Below, piece by piece: positions 55,486 to 62,879 of a stretch of DNA of 64,000 bases. Made by a program: the position numbers and the translations under genes. The DNA is taken from assembly GCF_016592555.1 (NCBI RefSeq), contig NZ_AP014546.1, positions 1,488,001 to 1,552,000 on the forward strand, written 5' to 3'. Numbering within the stretch: position 1 is the stretch's first letter; every line of letters begins with the position of its first letter. Under the pieces are notes generated by a model that did not search any database, was not told where the DNA came from, and saw only the letters and a program-made list of their open reading frames with translations. This DNA comes from Neptunomonas japonica JAMM 1380. GTDB taxonomy: Bacteria; Pseudomonadota; Gammaproteobacteria; Pseudomonadales; Balneatricaceae.

Positions 55486-56417
55486 TCGCATAACCCGTAA
55501 GCAGATTTACAACTTTCAGGATCGGCTGAGGCCGCAATTAAATCGAACTGCCGACCACCCCTTGCCGTTCCTGACCACTCGATCATTCGGTCTATGCCGT
55601 GCGTTTTATAATCAACTAAATCTGTACTGGTATGCAGCGCATCGTTAGTGGCCGTAAAGAATGTTGAAGACTGCCGCCGTGACGCCTCGCTAACTAGCCG
55701 TTCCCACTCCCTGACTCTGGCCACTTCATCAGGAAACCTGAGCGCAATCGCTTGTAGCTCAGCCTTATTGCTGTTAACACACGGCATGCAACCCACTCTC
55801 CCCATCCCCTGCTTATATAAAGGATTAGGCTTTAATCCCATGTATCGATGAGCTTCAAAAACCCTATCAGCATTCCAGCGCACCAAAGGCCGGTAGTTAA
55901 AAAGCCCACCTCCAACTTCTTCAAACTCTTTTGCATATCGTCGGGCATGGGACTCATCACGCCTTACACCTTGCCAGCTCCAAATAATTTCATTCGCATC
56001 TAACAACGGTAAAAATACTTGCTCAATGATGGGCTCTGTCTTTAAAAATTGTGTGCAAAACCGTGCCTGGCTGGATGGGAACCGACCTTTCCACATACAC
56101 AAATCCAAAAATGGAATGCCGGTGGGATACAAAACTTGTAACGCACGATCTCTAGCCGCATCAGTCCAGCCTGGTAGCTCACCGGCTATTAACTTTCGAC
56201 GCTTGCGGGCTATCTGTTCTGAAAAATCCGCTTTAACTCTGCGAATTGGTTTACCGAACCAACTTTCTAAATAATCAAGATATTCATACGTTTCAGGGTG
56301 TTCATGTCCTGTATCAGCACTGACCATTTCGAAATCAACTTCTTGCGCAACAGCTAGCAATGCAGTAGAGCAAGAATCCTTACCGCCCGACATAGAGAGA
56401 ATATTATTAATTTTCAT
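55482..56417 (-). CDS. Phage PAPS-reductase-family PP-loop protein
   Basis: A 311-residue adenosine nucleotide alpha-hydrolase (PP-loop) protein. The SGGKDS motif at residues 10-15 binds the ATP phosphates; the fold matches the phosphoadenosine phosphosulfate reductase family. Cysteines appear in ARFCTQFLK and VGCMPCVNSN, placed as possible cluster or thiol sites. Phages carry such genes often; true sulfate reduction is unlikely without partners, and sulfur insertion (DndC-like) or nucleotide modification are alternatives. The ATG at 56417 (MKINNILSMSGGKDS) is chosen over an upstream start in non-family sequence. Confidence 0.85.
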   Translation of the reverse strand: MKINNILSMSGGKDSCSTALLAVAQEVDFEMVSADTGHEHPETYEYLDYLESWFGKPIRRVKADFSEQIARKRRKLIAGELPGWTDAARDRALQVLYPTGIPFLDLCMWKGRFPSSQARFCTQFLKTEPIIEQVFLPLLDANEIIWSWQGVRRDESHARRYAKEFEEVGGGLFNYRPLVRWNADRVFEAHRYMGLKPNPLYKQGMGRVGCMPCVNSNKAELQAIALRFPDEVARVREWERLVSEASRRQSSTFFTATNDALHTSTDLVDYKTHGIDRMIEWSGTARGGRQFDLIAASADPESCKSAYGLCE

Positions 56418-56607
56418 CACCACCCCCGAACATATCGTCTGTGTTAGCGCACCGCTCAGTAGTGGATTCAAAATGTGTGCAGCGAACAACCTTAATATCA
56501 GGTGTTGGTTTTTCGATCACTCGCATATCTGAGAACGGTAGGTCGCTGCAATTATCATTAGCCTTAGTGCAAGCGGCACACATAGAGCCTTTAGGTGTAT
56601 GGCTCAT
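56407..56607 (-). CDS. Small cysteine-containing hypothetical protein
   Basis: A 66-residue protein with five cysteines (MCAACTKANDNC... RCTHFESTTERC) and an acidic, glycine-rich end. The CxxC and spaced cysteines suggest a metal-binding fold. It overlaps the PP-loop gene by 11 bases and the preceding gene by one base. Family not recognised. Confidence 0.65.
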   Translation of the reverse strand: MSHTPKGSMCAACTKANDNCSDLPFSDMRVIEKPTPDIKVVRCTHFESTTERCANTDDMFGGGDEN

Positions 56608-57521
56608 TATTTAGGCTCCTGCTTGGCGTTTTCTACTGCGCTCCACTGGCTTGTTGAAATGCCTAATAGGTCTGCCATATTTCCTTGTGTCATATTTAGA
56701 CGAAGGCGAGCTTTACGTAATGTGCTGGCAATAGTTTCAGGGCAGTCTTCAGTTTTATAGTCCCGCTCAATGAGATTTTTCCGTGCCTTAATACCGGCGA
56801 GAATACCCATGGCTAAAAAACCATCTTCGCCACTTTTACACCAAACTGGTACGTCGTCTTCTCCTAATCTATGAGTGCAAACATCGCCATCGATAGAGAT
56901 GTAAAACGTAGGCATTCCATCAGCCAAAACGCCGCTTCTAGTTTGTAGACTTTCTGCTCGAGTAACGCTTTCAAGGCTCTGCTTTGGCGTAGTCTCTAAA
57001 ACAGTCTCAGCAGACATAACCGCTTGCATTAAGCCTTCTTCAGTTTTAGCGGCATGTAGAAAGTGCTTAAGTGATTCGGTAACAGCAAATAGGTGAGCTT
57101 CTAGCTCTTTTATGGAGGAGTCTTGATGATTAATTCGCCCGCATGCCAGCCTAGCAAGCTGGGGTATTGATACCGTCCAGCTTCCCTCGTTACCGTCAGC
57201 ATCTTCGCCGTATACATCGATACAACCATCTTCAATATCGGATACGTCATAAGATCCTAGAGTTGTTAGCTCATAGTTCAACAGGTCATCTTGAGGCGTT
57301 TTCGTGCGTGGCTCTGCTGATTTAGTCATGACTTCATCATCTCCGCTAGTTAAGAGCTGAACATCTTTATCATTCACGTACATGGATTGCCCCTCTGCAA
57401 TAAGAAGTACGGCAACCCCAAAGCCAGCACCGACTTTCTCAGCCGGAGCGACTCCAACCACCGAGTATTTTTCTTCATTCCAAAGGACTGTTTGGCCTAT
57501 AACGCCACATGGAGTATTCAT
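56607..57521 (-). CDS. Hypothetical phage protein with C-terminal XRE-type HTH
   Basis: A 304-residue protein. The last 40 residues (TLRKARLRLNMTQGNMADLLGISTSQWSAVENAKQEPK) are an XRE helix-turn-helix that stops shortly after the recognition helix, shorter than the usual domain. The N-terminal 250 residues are unfamiliar, with a beta-rich start and acidic middle. It may be a regulator; the partial HTH could still bind DNA as a dimer. It is coupled by overlaps at both ends. Confidence 0.7.
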   Translation of the reverse strand: MNTPCGVIGQTVLWNEEKYSVVGVAPAEKVGAGFGVAVLLIAEGQSMYVNDKDVQLLTSGDDEVMTKSAEPRTKTPQDDLLNYELTTLGSYDVSDIEDGCIDVYGEDADGNEGSWTVSIPQLARLACGRINHQDSSIKELEAHLFAVTESLKHFLHAAKTEEGLMQAVMSAETVLETTPKQSLESVTRAESLQTRSGVLADGMPTFYISIDGDVCTHRLGEDDVPVWCKSGEDGFLAMGILAGIKARKNLIERDYKTEDCPETIASTLRKARLRLNMTQGNMADLLGISTSQWSAVENAKQEPK

Positions 57522-57757
57522 GCTGCTCGCTCCCGTTTCCCTGTCTTAATTTCATCCAGAATCGTTAACAGCTCATTGTGCTCCGGCCATAATCGGAGCA
57601 ACCAAAGGCGCTTAGTTTGCGACTTGCCATTCTCTGTAACGGTTAAGTCAACTGGCGTTGGTATAAGCAACCAAACCAATATTTGTGAAAAACCAAAGCA
57701 CGCGGCTCCGAGCATAATGAATGCAATTGCGGTTACGGTTAGATCTAAGATGCTCAT
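57518..57757 (-). CDS. Small membrane protein (79 residues)
   Basis: A protein with one long N-terminal hydrophobic stretch (about residues 5-33) and a charged C-terminal half. It overlaps both neighbours by ATGA. Family not recognised; a membrane role is inferred only from hydrophobicity. Confidence 0.65.
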   Translation of the reverse strand: MSILDLTVTAIAFIMLGAACFGFSQILVWLLIPTPVDLTVTENGKSQTKRLWLLRLWPEHNELLTILDEIKTGKRERAA

Positions 57758-58002
57758 GCCTTAGCCTCATCAATCAGCTTTAAAAAATTCCGTTGCTCAC
57801 GTAACTGTCCTATTTCAGCTTTTTCATCCCAGTATTCATCATAACTAGCCGCATCAACTAGCTGAGAAATCTGCCCAGCTTTTTCAATGGCGTTTTTATA
57901 GCTACCATCTTCAGTTATGTTTTTCGCCAGCTCTAAAATTCTTAATGAAATACCTTCGCGGCCTAGTATTTCGCCAGCTTCGCGTTTCTTAGCGATTCTC
58001 AT
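57754..58002 (-). CDS. Hypothetical phage protein (82 residues)
   Basis: A mainly helical, charged protein (EILGREGISLRILELAKNI, EKAEIGQLREQRNFLKLIDEAKA) with possible coiled-coil character at the C-terminus. Coupled by ATGA overlaps to both neighbours. Family not recognised. Confidence 0.65.
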   Translation of the reverse strand: MRIAKKREAGEILGREGISLRILELAKNITEDGSYKNAIEKAGQISQLVDAASYDEYWDEKAEIGQLREQRNFLKLIDEAKA

Positions 58003-58133
58003 TTCACAACCCTCACTGAACTACCTACACCGAACCACTGAACCACAAGAGACTTAGCTGCTTCTTTGGTCATGCGAAGGGAGCTGATATTACCGATAGG
58101 CTTTCCGTCCTGGTTGAATATGGTGTAGTTCAT
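57999..58133 (-). CDS. Tiny phage protein (44 residues)
   Basis: A frame starting MNYTIFNQDGKPIGNISSLR and ending VGSSVRVVK. It fills exactly the gap between two genes and overlaps both by ATGA (58133-58130 and 58002-57999), which strongly suggests it is translated. Function unknown. Confidence 0.65.
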   Translation of the reverse strand: MNYTIFNQDGKPIGNISSLRMTKEAAKSLVVQWFGVGSSVRVVK

Positions 58134-58483
58134 GAATCAGCTTCCGCAGCTGCGTGTTCTCTCAACTGCTTAGCAATATCGTGGGCGCGAGAAGTAAAAT
58201 CATTCATTGATGAGCGACCCTGCTCGAGCTGAACAGACTCTAACGCGGTAGCAATTCGCGGCCTGCCTGTCTTCTCGAAAGCATCATGAAAACCTGTGTT
58301 AAATTGATCTTGGAACCATTCATCAGAGCCGCCCAACAAGAAAATTGGCATCCCATTATCTGATTCATCGTCAATGATTCCGTAACGCCCTCTACCGATA
58401 ATGCAAACAGCTATGCAGGCCGCTATTCTGTCAGAGCAGTCGATGGTTGCTTTATCGCTAGGGTTAGATATTTCAAGTCTCAT
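58130..58483 (-). CDS. Hypothetical phage protein (117 residues)
   Basis: Start set at ATG 58483 (MRLEISNPSDKA), which overlaps the stop of the preceding DUF3850 gene by ATGA. The protein has a cysteine-containing hydrophobic strand (IAACIAVCIIGRGRYGI) and a helical tail. No family recognised. Confidence 0.65.
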   Translation of the reverse strand: MRLEISNPSDKATIDCSDRIAACIAVCIIGRGRYGIIDDESDNGMPIFLLGGSDEWFQDQFNTGFHDAFEKTGRPRIATALESVQLEQGRSSMNDFTSRAHDIAKQLREHAAAEADS

Positions 58484-58746
58484 GCTGGCTTTACTCCCAT
58501 AACTACCCACCCATCAGAAAGACCGTAGCCGGACACGATCGATGTAATCTCTGTTACTAACTCGCTACCGGTATACTCAAGCGGTGCACCTTCTTGAATT
58601 CTGAAGCCTGTAGTGGTGGTTTCTTGAAGAACCAATATGTCACCTACAGCAAAATCACGGTCATTAAGGCGAATCTCAAAGGGCTTAAGCCCCGCAAGGC
58701 TTTGCTGAAATACTTGCGGGTCTGTTTTTAGGTGGTGCTTTTTCAT
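58480..58746 (-). CDS. DUF3850 (ASCH/PUA-like) phage protein
   Basis: An 88-residue protein with KTDPQVFQQSLAGLKPFEIRLNDRDFAVGDILVLQE, the DUF3850 pattern. The fold is ASCH/PUA-like, which points to RNA or nucleotide binding. Common in phage early operons. Coupled by ATGA to both neighbours. Confidence 0.85.
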   Translation of the reverse strand: MKKHHLKTDPQVFQQSLAGLKPFEIRLNDRDFAVGDILVLQETTTTGFRIQEGAPLEYTGSELVTEITSIVSGYGLSDGWVVMGVKPA

Positions 58747-59036
58747 GCTGCCACCTCGATCATTTTATAATCACAGATAAACTCGAAATCCCCACTCCAG
58801 TCGCTGCCATGTTCATCTTCGCCGTTTTCATCTATCTCACTATCAGGAGGGCGCTTTTTTAAATCTGTTTGCGTAGCTCTTGATGTGATTACACCAGCAA
58901 CGACCTGATCCACTGCTTCATCCCATCCATCATTCAAGTGGTGTTGAATGCAATCGTGAGCAGCAGCATCTCTTTTTTCTATCGTGTCGTACTCTTCCAT
59001 GCCGCAATCAGGGCAGTACACAAAATAATTACTCAT
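58743..59036 (-). CDS. Hypothetical phage protein with N-terminal CxxC
   Basis: A 97-residue protein starting MSNYFVYCPDCGMEEYDT; the CPDC pair with later H and C residues (AAHDC) could form a zinc site. The C-terminal half is very acidic. It overlaps both neighbours by ATGA. Family not recognised. Confidence 0.68.
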   Translation of the reverse strand: MSNYFVYCPDCGMEEYDTIEKRDAAAHDCIQHHLNDGWDEAVDQVVAGVITSRATQTDLKKRPPDSEIDENGEDEHGSDWSGDFEFICDYKMIEVAA

Positions 59037-59296
59037 GCGCTTTTCCTTAAATTCTCGATACTTGTCACCTCTTTAAATAGTGACAAGTCACGATCTATTA
59101 GTGCCGCTACGTTATGAATCATTACAGTGATAGCTTCGGCGTCTTGCTCAAAGCCAGCTTCTGTTTTGATTCGCTCAAGTTCGCCAGTAGTGCCGCTAAA
59201 CATATCCATGTTTAAAGGCTTTGCACCGACTGCTGCAAGGTGTTCCGCTTTGCGTTTACGCTCATCTCTTTTTCGCTGAGCTACATCCTTCGCCAT
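59033..59296 (-). CDS. Hypothetical basic phage protein (87 residues)
   Basis: The first 20 residues are highly basic (MAKDVAQRKRDERKRKAEHL), like short phage DNA-binding proteins, followed by helices. It starts two bases after csrA. I suspect nucleic-acid binding from charge only. Confidence 0.65.
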   Translation of the reverse strand: MAKDVAQRKRDERKRKAEHLAAVGAKPLNMDMFSGTTGELERIKTEAGFEQDAEAITVMIHNVAALIDRDLSLFKEVTSIENLRKSA

Positions 59297-59298
59297 GA

Positions 59299-59601
59299 CT
59301 ATTCGCCCTGTCTCGTTTCGGGCAATTGATCAGTAATGCACTCACGTAGCGCGCACTCGCAAAACTCACACACACCCTTGCACTCATCACAATTAGCTGG
59401 TGTTCCAGTGCAAAGTGCTAAATCCTGCTTCTCTGATTTTTCAGCCTGAATGCGCTCATAAATCTCTTCACGGTGTACCGCTACATCTTTAGGAGCATTA
59501 ACACCGATACGCACCTGGTTGCCCTTTACGCCCAGCACAGTGACGGTTATTTCATCACCTACCATTACCGTTTCACCTACACGGCGAGTAAGAATTAGCA
59601 T
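59299..59601 (-). CDS. csrA: Phage-encoded CsrA with cysteine-rich tail
   Basis: A 100-residue protein. Residues 1-55 are nearly identical to bacterial Csr[34 protein letters not shown] and HREEIYERI, with the RNA-contacting L4 and R44 kept. CsrA binds GGA-containing leaders and alters translation and mRNA stability. Beyond residue 60 there is an unusual tail with seven cysteines (C64, C71, C74, C78, C81, C83, C88) that looks like a metal-binding knuckle. It overlaps the upstream gene by 7 bases. A prophage copy could reprogram host post-transcriptional control. Confidence 0.93.
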   Translation of the reverse strand: MLILTRRVGETVMVGDEITVTVLGVKGNQVRIGVNAPKDVAVHREEIYERIQAEKSEKQDLALCTGTPANCDECKGVCEFCECALRECITDQLPETRQGE

Positions 59602-59879
59602 TGTTCGGTTCCTTCCTTTTTTGGTTTGATTTCAGTTTGTTCAAAAATTCTTTTAGCTTCGATTTCGCAGATATCTAGTTTTGTTAGCACTAGCTGTTCA
59701 CAGGAAACTCTGTGAGTCATATCAATGCCGCCACGGGTCTTTATAGCGATAACATCAACAACAGTTTCGCCTTCGCAGTACTGACAGCCCACACGCTCAA
59801 CAATCGTGTATACAACTCTGCAAACTAATCGGGCGCCGGGGAATGCCACCAGCAATGAGGCACTACTCAAGCCAGACAT
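59595..59879 (-). CDS. Hypothetical phage protein (94 residues)
   Basis: Start set at ATG 59879 ([20 protein letters not shown]) because GAGGAA lies just upstream and it overlaps the preceding stop (TAATG). It has a CQYC pair ([23 protein letters not shown]), so a small zinc-ribbon-like or beta-barrel fold is possible. Family not recognised. Confidence 0.65.
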   Translation of the reverse strand: MSGLSSASLLVAFPGARLVCRVVYTIVERVGCQYCEGETVVDVIAIKTRGGIDMTHRVSCEQLVLTKLDICEIEAKRIFEQTEIKPKKEGTEQC

Positions 59880-60037
59880 TAAAAGTTCCTCAAGCAGTGC
59901 ATAACGGATGCAACAAAAGGCGCGCCGTGGTGATACTGAATAACGCCATGAATCACAGCAGTAACGGGTATAAGGGCAAAGAACAAAGCGAGAAGCCCGC
60001 AACCGTACATAAGCAAAATAAAGTATTCAGGCAGCAT
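59879..60037 (-). CDS. Small membrane protein (52 residues)
   Basis: Starts at ATG 60037 (MLPEYFILLMYGCG) with TGGAG upstream; hydrophobic through about residue 30, likely one or two spans. It overlaps the end of the upstream HTH gene and its stop overlaps the next start (TAATG). Function unknown. Confidence 0.6.
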   Translation of the reverse strand: MLPEYFILLMYGCGLLALFFALIPVTAVIHGVIQYHHGAPFVASVMHCLRNF

Positions 60038-60527
60038 AAGAGGCTCCAAAATCTGAACCGTTGTAGAGGTCGTAAACAGCATCACCCACCAGCTTTTCAA
60101 TATCGTCTAAGCGGTTGTTTCGTGTTCTGCTGGTGGTTCTTGTACGTCGACTGGTACGAGTGCGGCGGCTTAGTTCAATATCGGCGTCAGCGTCTATTTG
60201 CAGGGCTGGAAGCGTTAACCAGGTAAAGCTCATAATCAGAATCAAACCAAGACGGTGAAGCGCTCCAAGATCCATTAATGAGTTGATAGCAAGTACCACA
60301 TCGCTGGTGGAGGTTTTGAAGTAGATGGACTGCCACATTTGAACGATGTTGCTTTTACTGCAATGCATCTCTTGAGCTGCCTCTTTCTGAGAAAGGCCAT
60401 TCATTCGACATACAACTGCGCGTGATTCAGTAGGAGTTAGCTTACGACCACCTGGCAATGCCATTGGTTGGCATTGCCATCCTTGAAGTGCATATCCTTT
60501 TGCTGTTCTAGTAATCATTTTGAGCAT
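60027..60527 (-). CDS. LuxR-type HTH protein with membrane span and arginine-rich segment
   Basis: A 166-residue protein, first gene of the leftward operon. Residues 30-90 form a LuxR-like helix-turn-helix (LTPTESRAVVCRMNGLSQKEAAQEMHCSKSNIVQMW). It is followed by a hydrophobic stretch (about 93-110), a run of arginine-threonine/serine repeats (residues 121-139) and a short C-terminal helix. It may regulate early phage genes; the odd domain order is not familiar to me. Two ATGs 9 bases apart could start it. Confidence 0.75.
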   Translation of the reverse strand: MLKMITRTAKGYALQGWQCQPMALPGGRKLTPTESRAVVCRMNGLSQKEAAQEMHCSKSNIVQMWQSIYFKTSTSDVVLAINSLMDLGALHRLGLILIMSFTWLTLPALQIDADADIELSRRTRTSRRTRTTSRTRNNRLDDIEKLVGDAVYDLYNGSDFGASYAA

Positions 60528-60537
60528 CGCTCTATTT

Positions 60538-60591
60538 ACAAGCTATGCTTTCAGTATACAAGCAAATAACTTCTTTTCAAGTTTAACTTGT
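60538..60591 (-). promoter_or_regulatory. Leftward early promoter with two operator-like palindromes
   Basis: On the minus strand TTGAAA (60580-60575) and TATACT (60558-60553) are spaced by 16 bases, just ahead of the HTH gene. A palindrome CAAGTT-T-AACTTG (60578-60590) covers the -35, and ACAAGCTATGCTTTC (60538-60552), a partial palindrome, abuts the -10. They resemble the perfect site ACAAGCG-G-CGCTTGT before the repressor gene, so repressor control is likely. Confidence 0.65.
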
Positions 60592-60679
60592 AATTTATTT
60601 TAAAGTTATTCTTGTTTGTTGGGCGCAGAAGACTATCTGTAAAATTTAGAATTAAGTTATATTTCAAGGATGAAAGAGA

Positions 60680-61615
60680 ATGCCTACAGCAAAGCAGTGC
60701 CTTAAGTGCGGGGTTGAAAACTCTGATTATATAAATGCCCCTGCTGCTGCATGCCCGGAGTGTGGCGCGGTATATGCAAAGGTTGATGCCTACCTTGCTA
60801 AAAGCACTAAGCCCAAGAGCGATGGTTTCTCGTTCATAAAGAAGCTTGGAAGAATGCTTAAGCCTATTAGCACTAAAGCCGAGGGCCGGCACGATACAAA
60901 AGAAACAGCTCCGACCAAAAAACCATCTAAGGCAAAACGCAAAACCACCAAAGAGCCTCCATTAAAAAAAGTGAACGGACAGTCCGCTACCGCTAGGTTT
61001 GACGCCTCAAGACGCGCGACGCGCGATAGGAATGAGTTTTACGGTATATGTAGAGGTGTTATTTTTGATGGCAATGTTAGTCAGCTGGAGGCTGAAAATC
61101 TTTTGACGTGGATGCAGATGAATACCGGCCTAATTGAAAGCTGGCCGGGCAATGTTATTTACGAGCAGCTAAAGATAGAGCTATCAGGAGGGAATTTAAG
61201 CAAGGAGGGATCAGCAGCGCTATTGACGTTGATGAAAGAGGCGACAGGGCAGGCTCAAAAAGCTGAGGGGGTTGATGTTACAACAGGGGAGGTTTTATCT
61301 GTAGCAGTGAGCACTGCTTTGCCCACCGTGCATGTAGACTCTATTGTATTTGAAGAGTCGGTATTCGTGCTAACTGGCCAGTTTGAATATGGCACTAGAA
61401 CAGAGTGTGAAGACGCTATTAGTGACTTAGGTGGGCGATGCGTAAGAAGCCCTACAAAAAAGACACATTATTTAGTTATTGGTGAGCTAGGAAGCAACGA
61501 TTGGTCGAGCACTTCTGCTGGCCGTAAAATCGAGAAAGCGGTGGGTATGCGCGAAGCAGGCCATCACATAAAAATTATCAGCGAGCAGAATTGGTCTAAA
61601 TTTTTAGACGGATAG
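60680..61615 (+). CDS. Zinc-ribbon and BRCT-domain protein
   Basis: A 311-residue protein, the only rightward gene in the visible prophage. An N-terminal zinc ribbon has C7, C10, C25 and C28; a lysine-rich linker follows (about 75-110), then a helical region, and a C-terminal BRCT domain (about 225-308; FVLTGQFEYGTRTECEDAISDLGGRCVRSPTKKTHYLVIG). BRCT domains of this kind resemble the one in NAD-dependent DNA ligase and bind DNA ends or nicks. A role in repair or phage DNA handling is inferred. It is divergent from the leftward operon. Confidence 0.85.
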   Translation: MPTAKQCLKCGVENSDYINAPAAACPECGAVYAKVDAYLAKSTKPKSDGFSFIKKLGRMLKPISTKAEGRHDTKETAPTKKPSKAKRKTTKEPPLKKVNGQSATARFDASRRATRDRNEFYGICRGVIFDGNVSQLEAENLLTWMQMNTGLIESWPGNVIYEQLKIELSGGNLSKEGSAALLTLMKEATGQAQKAEGVDVTTGEVLSVAVSTALPTVHVDSIVFEESVFVLTGQFEYGTRTECEDAISDLGGRCVRSPTKKTHYLVIGELGSNDWSSTSAGRKIEKAVGMREAGHHIKIISEQNWSKFLDG

Positions 61616-61626
61616 AATAGATCCGG

Positions 61627-61929
61627 TTAAAACCGGCTCCACTTTATTTTTAATATGCGCTCACCCATGATATTGATTTTCCAATTAAGGTCGTCATAGC
61701 GGTAGAACCATGTTTCAACTGTTCCCCATTCTTTGCAGGGTGAGTTTTTAGACCGCCGACTAACACAAACAACCTTTTTAACTCTGCTTTTTGGTGAGCC
61801 AAGATTGGCCAATAGAACGTCGATAGAGTCGCCTTCGTTAATCAGTACCCGGCCGCCATCGGCTCGCAAAGAGCCAGCATTAGCATTAAACGAGAATATT
61901 ATCGCAAGTATTAAAGTCCATTTTTTCAT
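61627..61929 (-). CDS. DUF2845-like exported protein
   Basis: A 100-residue protein with a clear signal peptide (MKKWTLILAIIFSFNANA, cleavage likely after residue 18) and a short domain with LRADGGRVLINEGDSIDVLLANLGSP, a pattern seen in DUF2845 proteins. It has two cysteines that may pair in the periplasm. It converges on the BRCT gene with 11 bases between. Confidence 0.7.
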   Translation of the reverse strand: MKKWTLILAIIFSFNANAGSLRADGGRVLINEGDSIDVLLANLGSPKSRVKKVVCVSRRSKNSPCKEWGTVETWFYRYDDLNWKINIMGERILKIKWSRF

Positions 61930-61968
61930 TAGACGGTTCCATTGTTACGAAAAATTGCTTTATTGATG

Positions 61969-62415
61969 TTATTGAAAGTCCGCTAAGTTAGCTAGCATTG
62001 GAGGAGTAAGGTTTTGAATAGGGGTGCTTCTTAGTAGCTCAGCAGATCTAATGGCGACTATAGGTTTTAAGGACAAATAAAACATCCAGCGAGCATCCCT
62101 AATTTCTTTGGTTGAAAATTCGCCATCTTGTACTTGATACCTAAAAATAAGAGTCATCCCTCCTTCAACGACTTTGGGCGTTTCGCTGTGATCTTCTGTT
62201 TGCTCGCCTTCGAAAGCGTTAGTGGAGAAGGAGTAATGCCATTCAAAGAACTCGTCGGTCTTTACCGTTTCGTCATCACCAAGCATTAACTCAATTTTTT
62301 CTTCGTAGGTAATGAATCCTTTTTCTTTAGGGGAGTCATCATAGTTATTTAAAAATTGACTGGATTTGATTATTTTAACTAGTTCGATACTAGTGAGTAG
62401 TTTTGGTATTTCCAC
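61969..62415 (-). CDS. SecB-like chaperone candidate, third gene of hicAB operon
   Basis: A 148-residue acidic protein. Its predicted order (short strand, strand KIELMLG, strand FFEWHYSFSTNAFEG, strand GMTLIFRYQVQ, acidic loop, then helix FYLSLKPIVAIRSAELLRS and TPIQNLTPPML) matches SecB, notably the C-terminal equivalent of SecB's FPYAREC...FPQLNLAPVNF. SecB-like proteins are the chaperone part of toxin-antitoxin-chaperone operons. It overlaps hicB by 26 bases, so it is co-expressed. The match is by eye and pattern, so the call is moderate. Confidence 0.55.
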   Translation of the reverse strand: MEIPKLLTSIELVKIIKSSQFLNNYDDSPKEKGFITYEEKIELMLGDDETVKTDEFFEWHYSFSTNAFEGEQTEDHSETPKVVEGGMTLIFRYQVQDGEFSTKEIRDARWMFYLSLKPIVAIRSAELLRSTPIQNLTPPMLANLADFQ

Positions 62416-62878
62416 TTAGCTCACCATTAAATTGATCGATAAAAGGGTTGCCGAGATCGTTATAGTCGACATCAATAGTGTTGCGCTTTTCTTTTGCACT
62501 TGCGTTTTCTTGAACGTGCAGATGGATATTGTTAGTAACTGATTTGTCTTCCAGCAAGAAGTCAACAGCGTTAATTAACAGCTGATTAATGCTTATGCCA
62601 TCTTGGTGTGCTTTTATAGCAACAGCTCTATGCCTTTCCTGCCCTATGCGAATATTAGTAGTGCCCGATAGCGGCTGGTCTGGTTTTTTATCTATTTCTT
62701 CACAGGTAGCCAGATAATCATCAACAGCTTCTTCGAATGCTTTTTGTAGGCCTTTCGGATCATCTGCTTCAAACATTATTAGGTCTTGGATATATAGAAT
62801 TTTTCCACAAAGAATATTGTCTTCGCAGTCGATTTCCATTGTGCCAATATAGCCTTTATGTTTTTTTGTTGTATTCAT
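62390..62878 (-). CDS. hicB: HicB-family antitoxin with C-terminal extension
   Basis: A 162-residue antitoxin. Residues 8-60 form the HicB partial RNase-H-like fold (GYIGTMEIDCEDNILCGKI, AFEEAVDDYLATCEE); residues 74-110 are a ribbon-helix-helix DNA-binding domain (TNIRIGQERHRAVAIKAHQDGISINQLL). A further 52-residue polar tail with FIDQF (147-150 region) follows, longer than ordinary HicB. In TAC systems such a tail makes the antitoxin depend on a SecB-like chaperone. It lies one base after hicA. Confidence 0.88.
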   Translation of the reverse strand: MNTTKKHKGYIGTMEIDCEDNILCGKILYIQDLIMFEADDPKGLQKAFEEAVDDYLATCEEIDKKPDQPLSGTTNIRIGQERHRAVAIKAHQDGISINQLLINAVDFLLEDKSVTNNIHLHVQENASAKEKRNTIDVDYNDLGNPFIDQFNGELSGNTKTTH

Positions 62879-62879
62879 G

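Noticed and set aside
60591..60679. LexA box before the zinc-ribbon/BRCT gene
   Set aside because: A CTGT...ACAG pair at the needed spacing was looked for and not found, so SOS control is not supported.
60551..60892. Leftward 113-codon frame opposite the BRCT gene
   Set aside because: It covers the promoter region and is antisense to the zinc ribbon and linker; no ribosome site or family likeness.
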